Source of the DNA: Macrophomina tecta
Taxonomy: Eukaryota > Ascomycota > Dothideomycetes > Botryosphaeriales > Botryosphaeriaceae
Assembly: GCA_024180945.1 (NCBI GenBank)
Contig: JAKSGN010000003.1
Coordinates: forward strand, 496,001 to 560,000
Direction: 5' to 3'
Length of the DNA stretch: 64,000 nucleotides
Both the position numbers and the translations under genes were made by a program. The first letter of the stretch is position 1, and each line of letters starts with the position of its first letter. A model generated the notes under the pieces. The model saw nothing but the letters and a program-made list of their open reading frames with translations, made no database searches and was not told the origin of the DNA. This document shows positions 22,232 through 32,529 of the stretch, one piece after another.

Positions 22232-22390
22232 TGCTTAAACGCTGTCAGTATGCGTCTAGAATTCCATTACGTACTGCTGCATCTTACTGTTGAGTGACGA
22301 GTATATTGATTTCTGGGTCGACTGAGGGTGGCAGATGCTGAAGAAGACAGTAACGATGCTGCTGCTTTCCGGAGACCTTCCTTTCTTCCC

Positions 22391-22397
22391 TTTTATA
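22391..22397 (-). promoter_or_regulatory. TATA-like element of the small secreted protein gene
   Basis: TATAAAA on the minus strand about 160 bases upstream of the start codon at 22231. Confidence 0.45.
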
Positions 22398-24796
22398 CAG
22401 AAGATACGAGTGAACCGTCCTGCACAGGCCAAATAATGTCACGAACTTGCGGCTCAAGCACCGGAATGTACCACCACACCCGATCAAGTATAGAATTCTT
22501 TCATGCCGTATTCGGCTGTTCATTTCATCGCCCCACCAGCGCTGAATCGTGTGATCGGCTTGCCGAGAGTAGGGAAAACGCCACTGGTCCGAGGCCCTGT
22601 TGTAGAGGAAACCACCATGGCGGGTTTATGAGAGTAGGGTGTGGGGTGTGACCCATTATTCCTCTTATAGTGCCCGTCCGAAACGGCACGTTGGAAGCCA
22701 TTGGCTTGCTCAGATAATCGAAGTGCGGCTGCATGCTCGACTGGTCACTGACAACTGTCAGCTACGCGAACGTGGGCCCGAAGTAAAACAGCTGGGCCAG
22801 AGTGATTATGCGAAGGTTAAGCGCCTATAGACTCACCAAGAGCCTGGAGCATTCTGCGCGGGTTGAGACAGTCGAGAGATACTCACCACTTGGCTGGGCA
22901 AATATGTATCTTCGCAACGCTAACATCGCAAGGTCGTGCCTTTGGGAACATAGGACAAAATGGTGAAGACTGAGCGGGAGACATGGCTCAAAACTGAGAA
23001 TGGTCAGTAGGCTGGCCTGAGGAAAAGATCTCGCCCGCCGCATGTCCGCCTCGACCAGCCCAGATCATGGCCCTCCAGCAGATGGAGGATCACATGCAAG
23101 CCACTGCATGCCTTTGTCAGCTTCTCAGTCAATAAAAACTCAGAAAAGGGTCACGGCCTAGGCAGTTGGGCCTACTGCACACCGATCATGCCATGCTCCA
23201 ACCCCCGACGCAGGTAAAATCACTGTAAATGGAAAATTCCAGTCACTCTGACAGCGGCAGTGGCAGAAATCGGATCGACACACTAATTCACCATAGCCAA
23301 TTCGTTCTGGATGCGCAGGAGTTGCTGGTGGCTGTTGTCGTTGGGCAGGTGAGAGAAGGTGAGTTGGATGTTATCCACTGACGAATACGGCTGGGTTGCG
23401 GTGGCTGCTTTCTGGGGCTTTCTCTTTGACTTCGTCAAGATTTTGTTCGTTTTTCGTTGGTGTCTCGCCTTGAGCGGACCTCTGGGGAAGATCTTTCTTC
23501 TCAGTTTGATACGAGTAAGAAGCTGCATCCTATTCAGCAGGCTGGGTCGTGAACCTGCAGTATCAGGCGGCCCTCACTTCACCAGTCTGTCCGTCGTGGT
23601 GAGCGCCGCCTCATCTCACTCACTTTGCATGACTGAATCGCTGAATGATCTTGAGATTCGAAGGCAGAAAGGGCTAACCTGTCAACTTCAGACCCAACAG
23701 ACATTCTTGGCTCAAGTTTGCTCTTGATTCATGCGCACCGTCTTCTCACTGGTTTGTGCAGCCCGATCACTCCACATTGCATTTTTGCCACCTCCTACAG
23801 CAATACACAGGATGCGGCTTTTTTTAGTGTCTTGTAGTGATAGAAGCAACCGCTCGTTTTTTTTTTCTTTTTTTTTTACTGTACTTTCCGCAGCGCCGTG
23901 GCCGCCTCCTGTTGTCCCTTTAAAAAACTACCTTCACTAAATACCGCCAACAAGGATACTGCTCGAAAAAAGTCTATCAGATCCTTACTTTGCCGCCCAA
24001 GTTCATCGCATCGTCATCGCCCCTCAGCTGTGCCCAGAAAGGCTGCTCGAGCACCACACACGTCATCTGCGGACAACGCGTACTCACCATGTCCGTTGAC
24101 CCGCTGCTGTTCGGCACGCGGATAGCTGACCGTGCCTACCGGCCGCTACCCTCTCACTAGTGCAGAATTCGTTGAAATGCTACCGAGAAGGCCGCTTAGC
24201 TCACCTACCCGTAAGCCTTAAGAGCTCATGAAGCCGCATCCAACCACTCACCCATTCCACGCCCGCCAGCATTAACTCCGCATAACCGCTCCGTCGCTTC
24301 ACACCAATGCCAGCCCGTCTTCTCCTATACCCCTCCCTTCGGCCGCCATCACCACCATCACTCGCACTGCCCCATCACCTTTTCAGTCTAGTGCGTACCT
24401 ACAAACCTCCAAGATACCGCTGGCGAGGTGCCAGACCGTTTTCGCGGCATCGTGGCCTAGTGGTATCCTTGCCCTCGACACGCAGGTGGAGACGCTCCGG
24501 GAAGATCAGGTTCACTTCCAATTTCAAAAACATTTATGGGAAGCTCTTGTGAGCCATGACGAAAAGACCCAGTGGCCCGTTAAATATTGGCGAGATCATT
24601 TCGCAACAGATGTCCATTAACGATAGTCCTCAGGTGCTACACATCCCACCTGCCCGAAGGCTATCCACCATTTGGGATTACTCATTTCGCCGCGAGCTCA
24701 CCCATTCGTCCGTCTGGCACACATGAGAAGAGAATTACTCAAAAGAGTAACCGTATATTGCATTCGTATTGCCTAAATTGAGTGGCCATACCGAGC
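22398..24796. other. Intergenic, about 2.4 kb, little supported
   Basis: No recognised gene. A basic 81-codon minus frame at 23283-23528 ends with a plausible protein-like stretch (HLPNDNSHQQLLRIQNELA) and might be a terminal exon of an unseen gene; support is weak. A T-rich tract lies at about 23857-23877, and a tRNA-like A-box is near 24452. Confidence 0.35.
24448..24515 (+). other. Degenerate tRNA-like sequence
   Basis: TGGCCTAGTGG matches the internal A-box of RNA polymerase III genes, and GGTTCACTTCC about 55 bases later resembles a B-box with one mismatch. A four-pair anticodon-like stem (TTGC with GCAG) can form, but its loop is nine bases and no acceptor stem closes. This is either a decayed tRNA copy or chance. 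Confidence 0.2.
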
Positions 24797-25708
24797 TCAA
24801 CACGCGCTGCCGCCGTTTACAAATGCATTCAAATACTCGTTCCACAACGTCGCATCCGGCCAAACCCCGTAGCTGGGATCGTTCGTGAACCACAGCGTCC
24901 CAACGCCGACATTCCCCTTGAAGTCGTTCACCAGCGCCGTGATATCCGCACACGCCGTCGCGGTCGGGAAATGGTGCAGCATGATCGCCAGCTCGCCATC
25001 ATCAACGTCCAGATCCCAGATGGTCTGGCTCAGCGCCTCGGCGTTCGCCGTCCAGCTGCTGTACGCCTCCTCGTAGACCAACGACAAATCCGGCACCAAG
25101 TCGCCGTCGTCCTCGTTGTACAGATACGGCCGCGCGGGCGGATAGCCCGGATTCGTCACGACGTACGGATCGCTTCCGAGCCCGCTGCTGGCGCGCACGG
25201 CCGTGATGGCGTCTTGCACGTACGCGACCTTGGCGGCGTCGGCGTCGGAGGGCGCCTCGTCGAAGAAGACGCCGTCGAGGCGGATGGCGGCCGGCCAGCC
25301 CGCGTACTGCGCGACCTGCGACTTGACGGTCGCGATGGGCTTGTTGGTGTAGTTGAGGGCGACGTAGCCGACCAGGCGCACGTTGCTGTACGTGCGCAGC
25401 TGCGTGATCTCGCGGACGTAGTCGGCGCCTGGGTTGGTGCCTTCGCCGGGCCCGGAGTTGGGGTTGATGATGATGTTGAAGAAGACGTCCGGATGGTTGG
25501 TCAGTCTGGGGTTGGGCACGTTAGTATTTGGCTTGGATTTTTTGGGGGGCGTGCCAGGGGAGGTGGCGAACTGGGTGTAGAGAGGCTGCCAATCGCCGGG
25601 CTCGGGGTAGATGTAGGCCGGGACGAGAGCGGCGGCTGCTTGAGCGGATGCGGCTTGGCTGAAGAGCTGCGAGCCAATGGCCAGCAGGCCGAGCGCGCGC
25701 TTGAACAT
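24797..25708 (-). CDS. Spherulin-4-like secreted protein
   Basis: The frame is open for 303 codons from the ATG at 25708. The N-terminus is a signal peptide (MFKRALGLLAIGSQLFSQAA). The body matches the spherulation-specific family 4 pattern: LVPAYIYPEPGDWQPLY, FFNIIINPNSGPG, VRLVGYVALNYTNKPIATV, AAIRLDGVFFDEAPSDADA and DLSLVYEEAY. The fold is expected to be a TIM-barrel-like glycosidase-type domain, with acidic residues in DGVFFDEAP and VVTNPGYPP at the likely active site. An in-frame 66-nt intron is likely at 25571-25506: it contains a perfect TACTAAC branch site and a CCCAG acceptor with a GTTCGC donor. Removing it joins WQPLYTQ to LTNHPDVFF as family members read and gives 281 residues. 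Function in fungi is not established. Confidence 0.85.
   Translation of the reverse strand: MFKRALGLLAIGSQLFSQAASAQAAAALVPAYIYPEPGDWQPLYTQFATSPGTPPKKSKPNTNVPNPRLTNHPDVFFNIIINPNSGPGEGTNPGADYVREITQLRTYSNVRLVGYVALNYTNKPIATVKSQVAQYAGWPAAIRLDGVFFDEAPSDADAAKVAYVQDAITAVRASSGLGSDPYVVTNPGYPPARPYLYNEDDGDLVPDLSLVYEEAYSSWTANAEALSQTIWDLDVDDGELAIMLHHFPTATACADITALVNDFKGNVGVGTLWFTNDPSYGVWPDATLWNEYLNAFVNGGSAC
25506..25571 (-). other. Probable in-frame intron inside the spherulin-4-like gene
   Basis: A 66-nt segment without stop codons, with donor GTTCGC, branch TACTAAC and acceptor CCCAG. It encodes a Pro/Lys-rich insert not expected in the family. Because it preserves the frame, an automatic gene call would keep it as coding. 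Confidence 0.65.
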
Positions 25709-25794
25709 CTTAACGCAAAAATCAATTTCAGAATTGAGTAATCGGTAGGACGGATGGAAGCGGCCGAACGCAAGTGAGGTGCGGCGGAGAGGTC

Positions 25795-25802
25795 TTTATA
25801 TA
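25795..25802 (-). promoter_or_regulatory. TATA box of the spherulin-4-like gene
   Basis: TATATAAA on the minus strand about 90 bases upstream of the start codon at 25708. Confidence 0.6.
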
Positions 25803-28400
25803 GTTTCATTCCTTCCCTCTTTGGCTTCGGTTGTGTATAGAGCCCTGTCCGACATCATGTTTATTCTTGGAAATCCGCATTGCGTCTGGCCTGATCGTGC
25901 TCCATCTAAAACATACTATACGAGCTGAAAAGCGGCGAACTGATTGGAATAGGTTAGAGTGCTCCACTGCCGTCTTCCCGTCCCGTGTTTAGTGTGGGGG
26001 CGGAATCCTTCGGCCTCGAACTGGCTTCTTGCCGAAACGGGATCTTCAATGACGCATGCGGGGGGATTTACTGCTCATAAGTGGCCGCTGATGTGATATT
26101 CCGCGGAACGCAGGGATTGTTCCAGTTGCGTCCTATTTCATCTGGTGGCTTGCTACCTCCATCAGGGGCCATACGTTCACAGCCCTACAGCGACAGCAAG
26201 TATCGGCTACGCGGCAACATATTAGGCTGCATTCTACAATCAAATTATATTGCACAGACTCGGGCCAAGTCAGGCTCTCTGTTCAAGGGAGGGTCCGATG
26301 TGTTCAGTGGCTGAGAAATTTGTGGAAAGTGACGTTGGGTAGCACGAGTCAAGATGACATAGCCGGACGAGGAGGTCTTGTGACTAGACTGAGGCGTTGG
26401 AGAGGAAAATTGACACCAGGTCTTGTGCTGTAGTCGTACACATGGTCTTCATGTAAGCTTCTCGCGATTTTCAAATGTCTGGTAAAGAGACAGGGTTACT
26501 TCCGGTAGGATCTCGAGCTAACCCCAGTGTAGAGAGGTGGAGGGATCACATAGATGTTTTTGCCACCGGGTGGGCTTCTATTCCGTGGGATCATTGGGAC
26601 TGAGCTTGTACGCTGGTGCGAGTGCACGCCGATATGCCCACCGTCGTTCGACAGAAACGATCCGAGACATCTCCGGTTTCCCACCAATTATAGTAAGAGG
26701 GTAATCAAGAGTTCCAGTCATTTAACGCAGTGCGGACAGATATGCTCAAATCCGGATAAATAGTTCGACTCTCGCAGTTTTTGCGGCGTTATTGCATTGG
26801 TCTTTCTCACCGTAGCTGCGGGATGACCGGGCGACTTTGCTGAGGCAATGTCTAAAAGCCTCGGCTTTAGTGGAAAACATCATACGTGCAGAACGTAACC
26901 CAACAAACGGTTCCTTGTCTTGATGGAAACAAGCATCTGCCTGCGTGGCTGTTTATACGGAAACACAAAGATGGCTGTCGCGAACTTAATTCTTTAGCCG
27001 TCATTCAGCTGCTCAATAACCCCGGCCTCTATAGCATTCCCTTTATTCCAACAAACTATATTAATCCCCGGTAATCTATTCCGTTCCGCTCACGGGCATT
27101 CTTAGAGCTTCTTATTAGGCTTTGACTCTTATTCTCTTCCCGGTTTGTCCAGGCCAGTCTCACGACCAGAAAAAAGCCTTTGAGATCCAAAAATCACATG
27201 GGATCAGCGCCGGCAATCATGCACTTAGAGTAATTGTCTTCTTCACAAAAACATGAGATAATAAGTTCCATTACTACAATTAATCCACTCCACCTGCTTT
27301 AAGTTCTTGGCTCAACAATACCAATGGCAGAAGAATGATTAGGTTGTGATATTGCACTCGACGGATTTCCGATCTCTCCATCGCGTCAGGTTCCCCAAAC
27401 ATCGCAATATGAAGCCCTACACGGCCCAGGAACTTTCCAACTCGGATTAGAGGGATCAAGAGGACGTGCACAGGGTCCATGGTGCAATTCAATGAGAGCG
27501 GCGCTTTCGTGGCCTGGCCGGGTGACACGGCAGCCCAAAAGACATTCTTGAAGCGAGCTGATACCTGAGATCTTGTACAGTCTTTGGTATATCTAGGCTA
27601 TCGATTGAGTTGAGTAATGACCCAGCCGTATAGATACACATACGGCGCCCCAGCTACATGCTCCGGCAACATGGCAATTTGAAAATCCGTTACATGGTGC
27701 CTGAAGGCACCATGTAACGGACTGTTGAACACGGGTATCGAGCTGGAGGATCGGGCTCCAAGATTGCGAAATGGCGGAACATGAGGGACGTCAGAGGTCT
27801 ACCACCAGCGTTGGATGCCAAGCTTCACAACGCCTGTGCCTGGCCCCGGCCGTGAACGAGTGGCTGCTCGCATGCAGCGCTGTGGAGTTGTTTTAGCGCA
27901 AGCGAGATGGAGCACGCACGCGCTTATACCTTGGGTCCGATGATCATCAGGCCTTGGCAGCCAAGCCCGGGCTGAGTCATCAGTTGAAACTCGTTTCGCG
28001 CCTCCTCTCCCCAACCACCTCCGTCGACACCCTTCACCGCATCATCGTCCACCATACGTTTCCATCTCCCTTCGTTGTGCTTCGGCTGTCGACTCGTCTT
28101 GTTTACCTTGGTTTGCTTCCTTTCACCTCCGTTCTCCAGCTCACAAGTTGTACGTGCCATTCCACTTACGTTGTATAGATTCTCCCTTCAATCTAGGTTG
28201 CCTTGCTCTCCAACCCGAACAACCGCTTGTTACACCATTGCGCTGCCGCTCATACTGTCCTAGGACTTGCTGCCTTCTCTCGTCCAGCCTTCTTTGCCAG
28301 AGCGGACTTCGCCATCCCTGTGGCTTCGCACAGGGCCCTCTGGATAGAGGACATTAGGATCCTTTTAATAGACGGGGGTGAGGGCTTCTCAAGCCAGAGG
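25803..28400. other. Intergenic, about 2.6 kb, no supported gene
   Basis: Short frames only. The notable content is a perfect 17-bp inverted repeat at 27686-27721. Confidence 0.45.
27686..27721. repeat. Perfect near-palindrome, 17-bp arms with 2-base spacer
   Basis: The left arm TCCGTTACATGGTGCCT is followed by GA and its exact reverse complement. It could form a tight hairpin, be a protein-binding site, or be two abutting ends of a small inverted-repeat transposon. It lies alone in an intergenic region. Confidence 0.85.
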
Positions 28401-30911
28401 GAGCGTGAGATGGCGCTAAGTCACCGATCGTACGTAAGCAGTGGTGCAATATTTTACAGCGACTGGTCGGTATAGTAAGCCTGTAGTGCGTTATTAAGTT
28501 AGGGCTACTCAAAGGCCTTTAAAGCCCGGGTGGGAGGGTATACCGCTTCGGCGGGATTTCTCTTTTTCTCTTGCAATGGATATACGTATTCACTTACGCG
28601 ACTAGTATTATGAACGTAGAGGTTCCTCGTGCCAATATAACCTCTTCTAATGCTAGCTCGTCGCGGCGTCGAGTTCTCCTGTGTCATATTTAGTAACTAT
28701 GCTATCTTAGCTTAAGAACATACTCTATGTAGCGTATAGACTTAGTGCAGCCTCTCTTTAAAGTTCGACCAAGCCCGGTGTCAAGGCATAGTCGGTCTCC
28801 GATTGATGGCCCACTTCAACGAAGTCAATGTTCGACATGTTACGCTTCAGCTACCACCCGAAGCCTTCCAGCATTTGGAAGCCGGTTTTAACTCGGAGAG
28901 AATTCCAATATCAATTAAACAGCATCTAAGCACGCCACACAGCTCCGGACCCAGACAAAGCAGCTCCTTAACGGCGTAAGCGATCACAGGCGCAGCTTCA
29001 GCCACTAGGCCATCGCCCCGCTGTTGCTTAACACCTGGTTAATGCCATCCACCCAGGCTCTCTGAAGTCCAGAGCAAGTTTAACTTGGCGCCAGGGCCAT
29101 GCGCAGGCAGTGGCCATAGGGACGTAGGGACAGAAGAACGGCAGCCATCAACATAAGCAGTTTAGCAAAGTATAACGAGCGGGCCTCTGCCTCTAAGAAT
29201 CCAAACACCAAAGAGGGAGAAAACCTATCGAGGGGGTTTTCCTTAAGTGGGTACAAGAAGAGGGTAAGAGCAAGTCGAACACGTAATAAGACTAAGCACT
29301 ACGTGCGAAGGCCGTGTTACTAACAATATACTAAATTATTATTAAAGTTAACCACGAAGGTCAAAGCTATCTAAGAAGTATAGTTTATATACGAGTAAAA
29401 AAGATCTATAATCTAGTATTCTAATCTATCTACTCTATCCCTTGGGAGGGCGGTAACCTTAGAAGCAGATAGAGCAGCTTATCCTACTCTAGGTGCTCTA
29501 TAGTATTCTAGTCCGAGCGCCTTCGGAGCAGTAAGAGCACTATCTTAACGTCACGTACTTCACGTAAGCGCGCGTGGGTCCTTTCCACGCCGCACCCGAG
29601 CTCCCCACTTACTGCCTCATCCTACTGTTTCCTAACCCTGTGGAGGCTGCGCCGTAACACAAAGGGCAAGTAGTAAGGGTGAAATATTATATAAGGGACG
29701 CCGACGCGGGCCACGAGAGCTAGAACGCGCCCATAGTCTGCTCCTACAGCTCGCGTACGACTAACAGAGCCGCTACTACCAGGCGAGTGCATCTTTCTTT
29801 ACGCAAAAAGCCATGATTCTCAATAATAGGTACCAAAAGAAACGAGCATCGTCCTCAGCAACACATACTTTCCGCCGATCCCGGACGGCTGTCGACAACG
29901 CATTCTCTTCCGCCAACCGAGGCCGGCATCGCCTATAGAGCTTTATTGTCGAAGTCCTTGTGTGCTATTACTACTATTCAGATTTGTCTATGTGGGTATT
30001 GGTCAAGCTATGGACATCGCAATCAAATCAAGTAACTTACGTTCAGAGCAATAGCGAGAGCCGCTCTTAGCCCAGTTTTAGCAGCCTTCCTTAACACATC
30101 TAATTACTAGAGAGGGCATATCAAAGATGTAATTAAGTTGGCAACGTTTCTATAAGAGACTACAGATAGAAGAGAAGTATCGAGTGGTTAAGAAGCATAT
30201 AGCATATATAGGCTCTACCCACAATTTATATGGCAAGCCCCTCAAAAACTAACAAAGCATATCAATTAGTAGCGGGTGCTGCAGCCTACCGAACTATAGT
30301 ACGGTCTAATAACCAACTCGCTAACTGCTATCATGCACGAAATACAATATTAGGATATAGCATGCACTTCGGCACGATCTTCCTGGCTTTAAAAGGTGCA
30401 TAAAAATAAGCTAACAGATGCATATAGCGTCGTCCGCATAACTCACTCATGTCGGAGCAATCACATTTTAGCCCCGCGCATGTAAGCTCGCTTCGTGGCG
30501 ATCGAGACGTCACTTAATAATCGTTTGGCACAGGCGGCCCAAGAGTGCAACGTAGCGTTTAAGATAACGGGAGACAGACGTAAAGGCAAGTAGAAGCATT
30601 ACATTCGCAGAAATATCGTAGACGGTTACACAGCTCCTGCAGTATTAACAGCTAAATAAGCGGCGTGGCCGTTCTAGCGGCTTTACGTTTTCGCGACCGT
30701 TTGCATTCCGCTCGCTGGACGGGAGGCTGGGGAAGAACATCCCCATCCACCAGCCCCACGCTTACACGTCGTCCGCTCCAGCCATCTTCCGCGCCCCACA
30801 CCATAGCCGTTCGTCTATACTCGGCTGCTACAGTGTCCTGGGTTCTATCCGAGTTTTTTCATCCGTCGTTCCTCTTCTTAAGCCTACAGCAGCCCATCTT
30901 CGACTCTCGGC
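28400..30911. other. AT-rich gene desert, probably RIP-mutated repeat remains
   Basis: No frame longer than about 60 codons on either strand. The sequence is dense in TA steps and in-frame TAA/TAG on both strands, unlike the GC-rich flanks. This is what repeat-induced point mutation leaves behind. No transposase or reverse transcriptase motif survives that I can read. Confidence 0.6.
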
Positions 30912-31229
30912 ATGCCGATGTGGACCTGTGACTTTGAAGGATGCGAGCGGCATGCTGTGCGCAGTCAAGGCGACTGCGTTATCTGCAACCGCCACATCTG
31001 TTCGAAGCACTTAGACCCCCAGTTTCACGGCTTTCCGAAGTGGCAGGTAGGCTGACTGTGAGCATTCTATGCTAGCTACTAAGTTTTCTTGCAGGACGAA
31101 AGCATCTACGACCCGGCAATACGGGAGGCTGAACGACGGGAAATAATCGCGCTTATTGAGCGGGTAAACATGGATGCGCTTGCCACACGAGCAAGTACTC
31201 TTCGCCAGTGCATGCCATGGTATATTTGA
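30912..31229 (+). pseudogene. Truncated phosphotransferase (APH-family) gene, N-terminal piece
   Basis: Two in-phase exons (30912-31046 and 31095-31229) flank a 48-nt intron with a GTAGGC donor, GCTGAC and CTAAG branch-like sites and a TGCAG acceptor. They encode 89 residues: a zinc-ribbon-like start (MWTCDFEGCERHAVRSQGDC, then VICNRHICSKHLDPQFHG), then DESIYDPAIREAERREI and a helix ending MDALATRASTLRQC. This is the standard N-terminus of the large ascomycete family annotated as phosphotransferase / aminoglycoside phosphotransferase-like. In intact members a kinase domain of roughly 400 residues follows. Here a stop comes at once and no kinase motif is found downstream. It sits inside the AT-rich desert, so it is most likely a gene relic, though expression as a short zinc-binding protein cannot be excluded. 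Confidence 0.7.
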
Positions 31230-32050
31230 TGTTACTTAGAAGCCTCCCACCAAATAGAACTGATAGACTATTTTTAAGTCCTCTGTCTTCATATATCTTC
31301 GCTCCTATAGTACGAGACATTAGGGCAGGACATGTGCGATTATCTACTTTCAAATTTCTCATTTTCAGTCCTACCTATCCGGCTGCGGTATTGCACAGGC
31401 TAGTAGGGCGTGGGGGATGTAAAGTTCTATCTACGGAACTAGCCGGATCGGCAGTCAGGCTTATCGAGAGTCCGAGACGCGGCGCATTTAAAGGTAGTTA
31501 AGTATACGCGAGCTCTTAATCTTTATAGGCCCGTCCCCTAAGCAAGTAGTAGGTCCTACTAAATACGGGAGGCTAACTAGAGGGGCCTCGTTTCCAGTTC
31601 TCTCGTGGTTGGGTGACACGGCGAGAGTCGCCTTAGTTAAGTCGCTCAGCTCTACTAACTAGCTAATATAGTGGCTCTAAACAGTCTATCTTGCTTTATA
31701 AATATCCTTTGGCCGAGGAAAGCGACGGACTGAATTTCTAGAGCGGACAAAATCACGGAACCTAATAGGCGGCGCTTTGGACGGCGGACAGAGGCAGTCC
31801 ATTATAATCTCGAAAATACAATGGGAGGGATGCCCGTGGCGAAGACGTGCAAAAAGATAGAGTGCACCGGATGTCGACATGTATATATTCCGCGGGCGTA
31901 AAACCGGTTGCCAGGACTCCAAAGGGATCTTGCAGGCGGAAAACTGGTTGCCGGCCCGAGAGCAGTCCGAAACGTGGCGGCCGCCAAAGAATCGACCTGG
32001 ACGGCGGCAAAAGGATTGCCCAAAGTTCAAAAAAAAAAAAAAAAAAAAAA

Positions 32051-32385
32051 ACTAACCGCCGTATTTTACTCTCCGACGGCGAATCTATCGGCATTGCCGC
32101 GACTTATTAGTTATGCCAGGTGGTTGGATCGCTAATAACTAGGACACAAGGCCTTCATCGCCGGCAACCTGCCGCCGCCTAGCCACCGCGTCTCGCTCGT
32201 GTACTGGATAAGGATTCCCATTCTTCACCGTTTCTTTACAATAAAGAGGGAAGACAGAACAAATAACGAATCACATAGCTACCGCTTGCTAAGAGAGCTG
32301 GGCCGTTTTCTTATTGCATTAAATAAGTTAAAAAAAAAAGTTACATCAGTAATTCTTCTCTCCGACGGGGAATCTGTTACTTATT
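32051..32385 (+). repeat. Two diverged copies of an A-tract-linked motif
   Basis: After the A-run ending at 32050 the sequence reads ACTCTCCGACGGCGAATCT and then CTTATTAG. After the A-run ending near 32339 it reads TTCTCTCCGACGGGGAATCT and then CTTATTAAT. The repeat unit is short, about 290 bp apart, and looks like the 3' end of a poly-A-tailed retroelement or SINE copied twice. Confidence 0.45.
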
Positions 32386-32410
32386 AATCTTGATTTGCCA
32401 CATATAGAAT

Positions 32411-32529
32411 TCGAACGTAGAATCTTACCGAACCCCGGTCTCCCGCGCTTATCTAAGTATCAGAATCCTTGCTCTACGAGCAAGGGTTCACTTGACAAGC
32501 GGAAATCATGACCACTAGACCATCGAAGA
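32411..32529 (-). pseudogene. tRNA-Asp-like relic with a 45-base insertion in the anticodon loop
   Basis: Read on the minus strand, TGGTCTAGTGGTCATGATTT is a canonical D-arm with A-box, followed by the anticodon stem CCGC, loop TTGTCA (anticodon GTC), a 45-base interruption (32492-32448), then C, GCGG and GGAGACCGGGGTTCG. The interruption sits one base 3' of the anticodon, exactly where tRNA introns occur. The T-arm is broken: after GGTTCG come extra bases and the CCCC needed to close the stem is missing. The acceptor halves TCTTCGA and TTCGAA pair only partly. This is therefore a decayed intron-bearing tRNA-Asp or the tRNA-derived head of a SINE. Confidence 0.55.

Noticed and set aside
24782..25741. 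A 319-codon plus-strand frame
   Set aside because: Antisense to the spherulin-4-like gene; Arg/Val/Gly-biased shadow.
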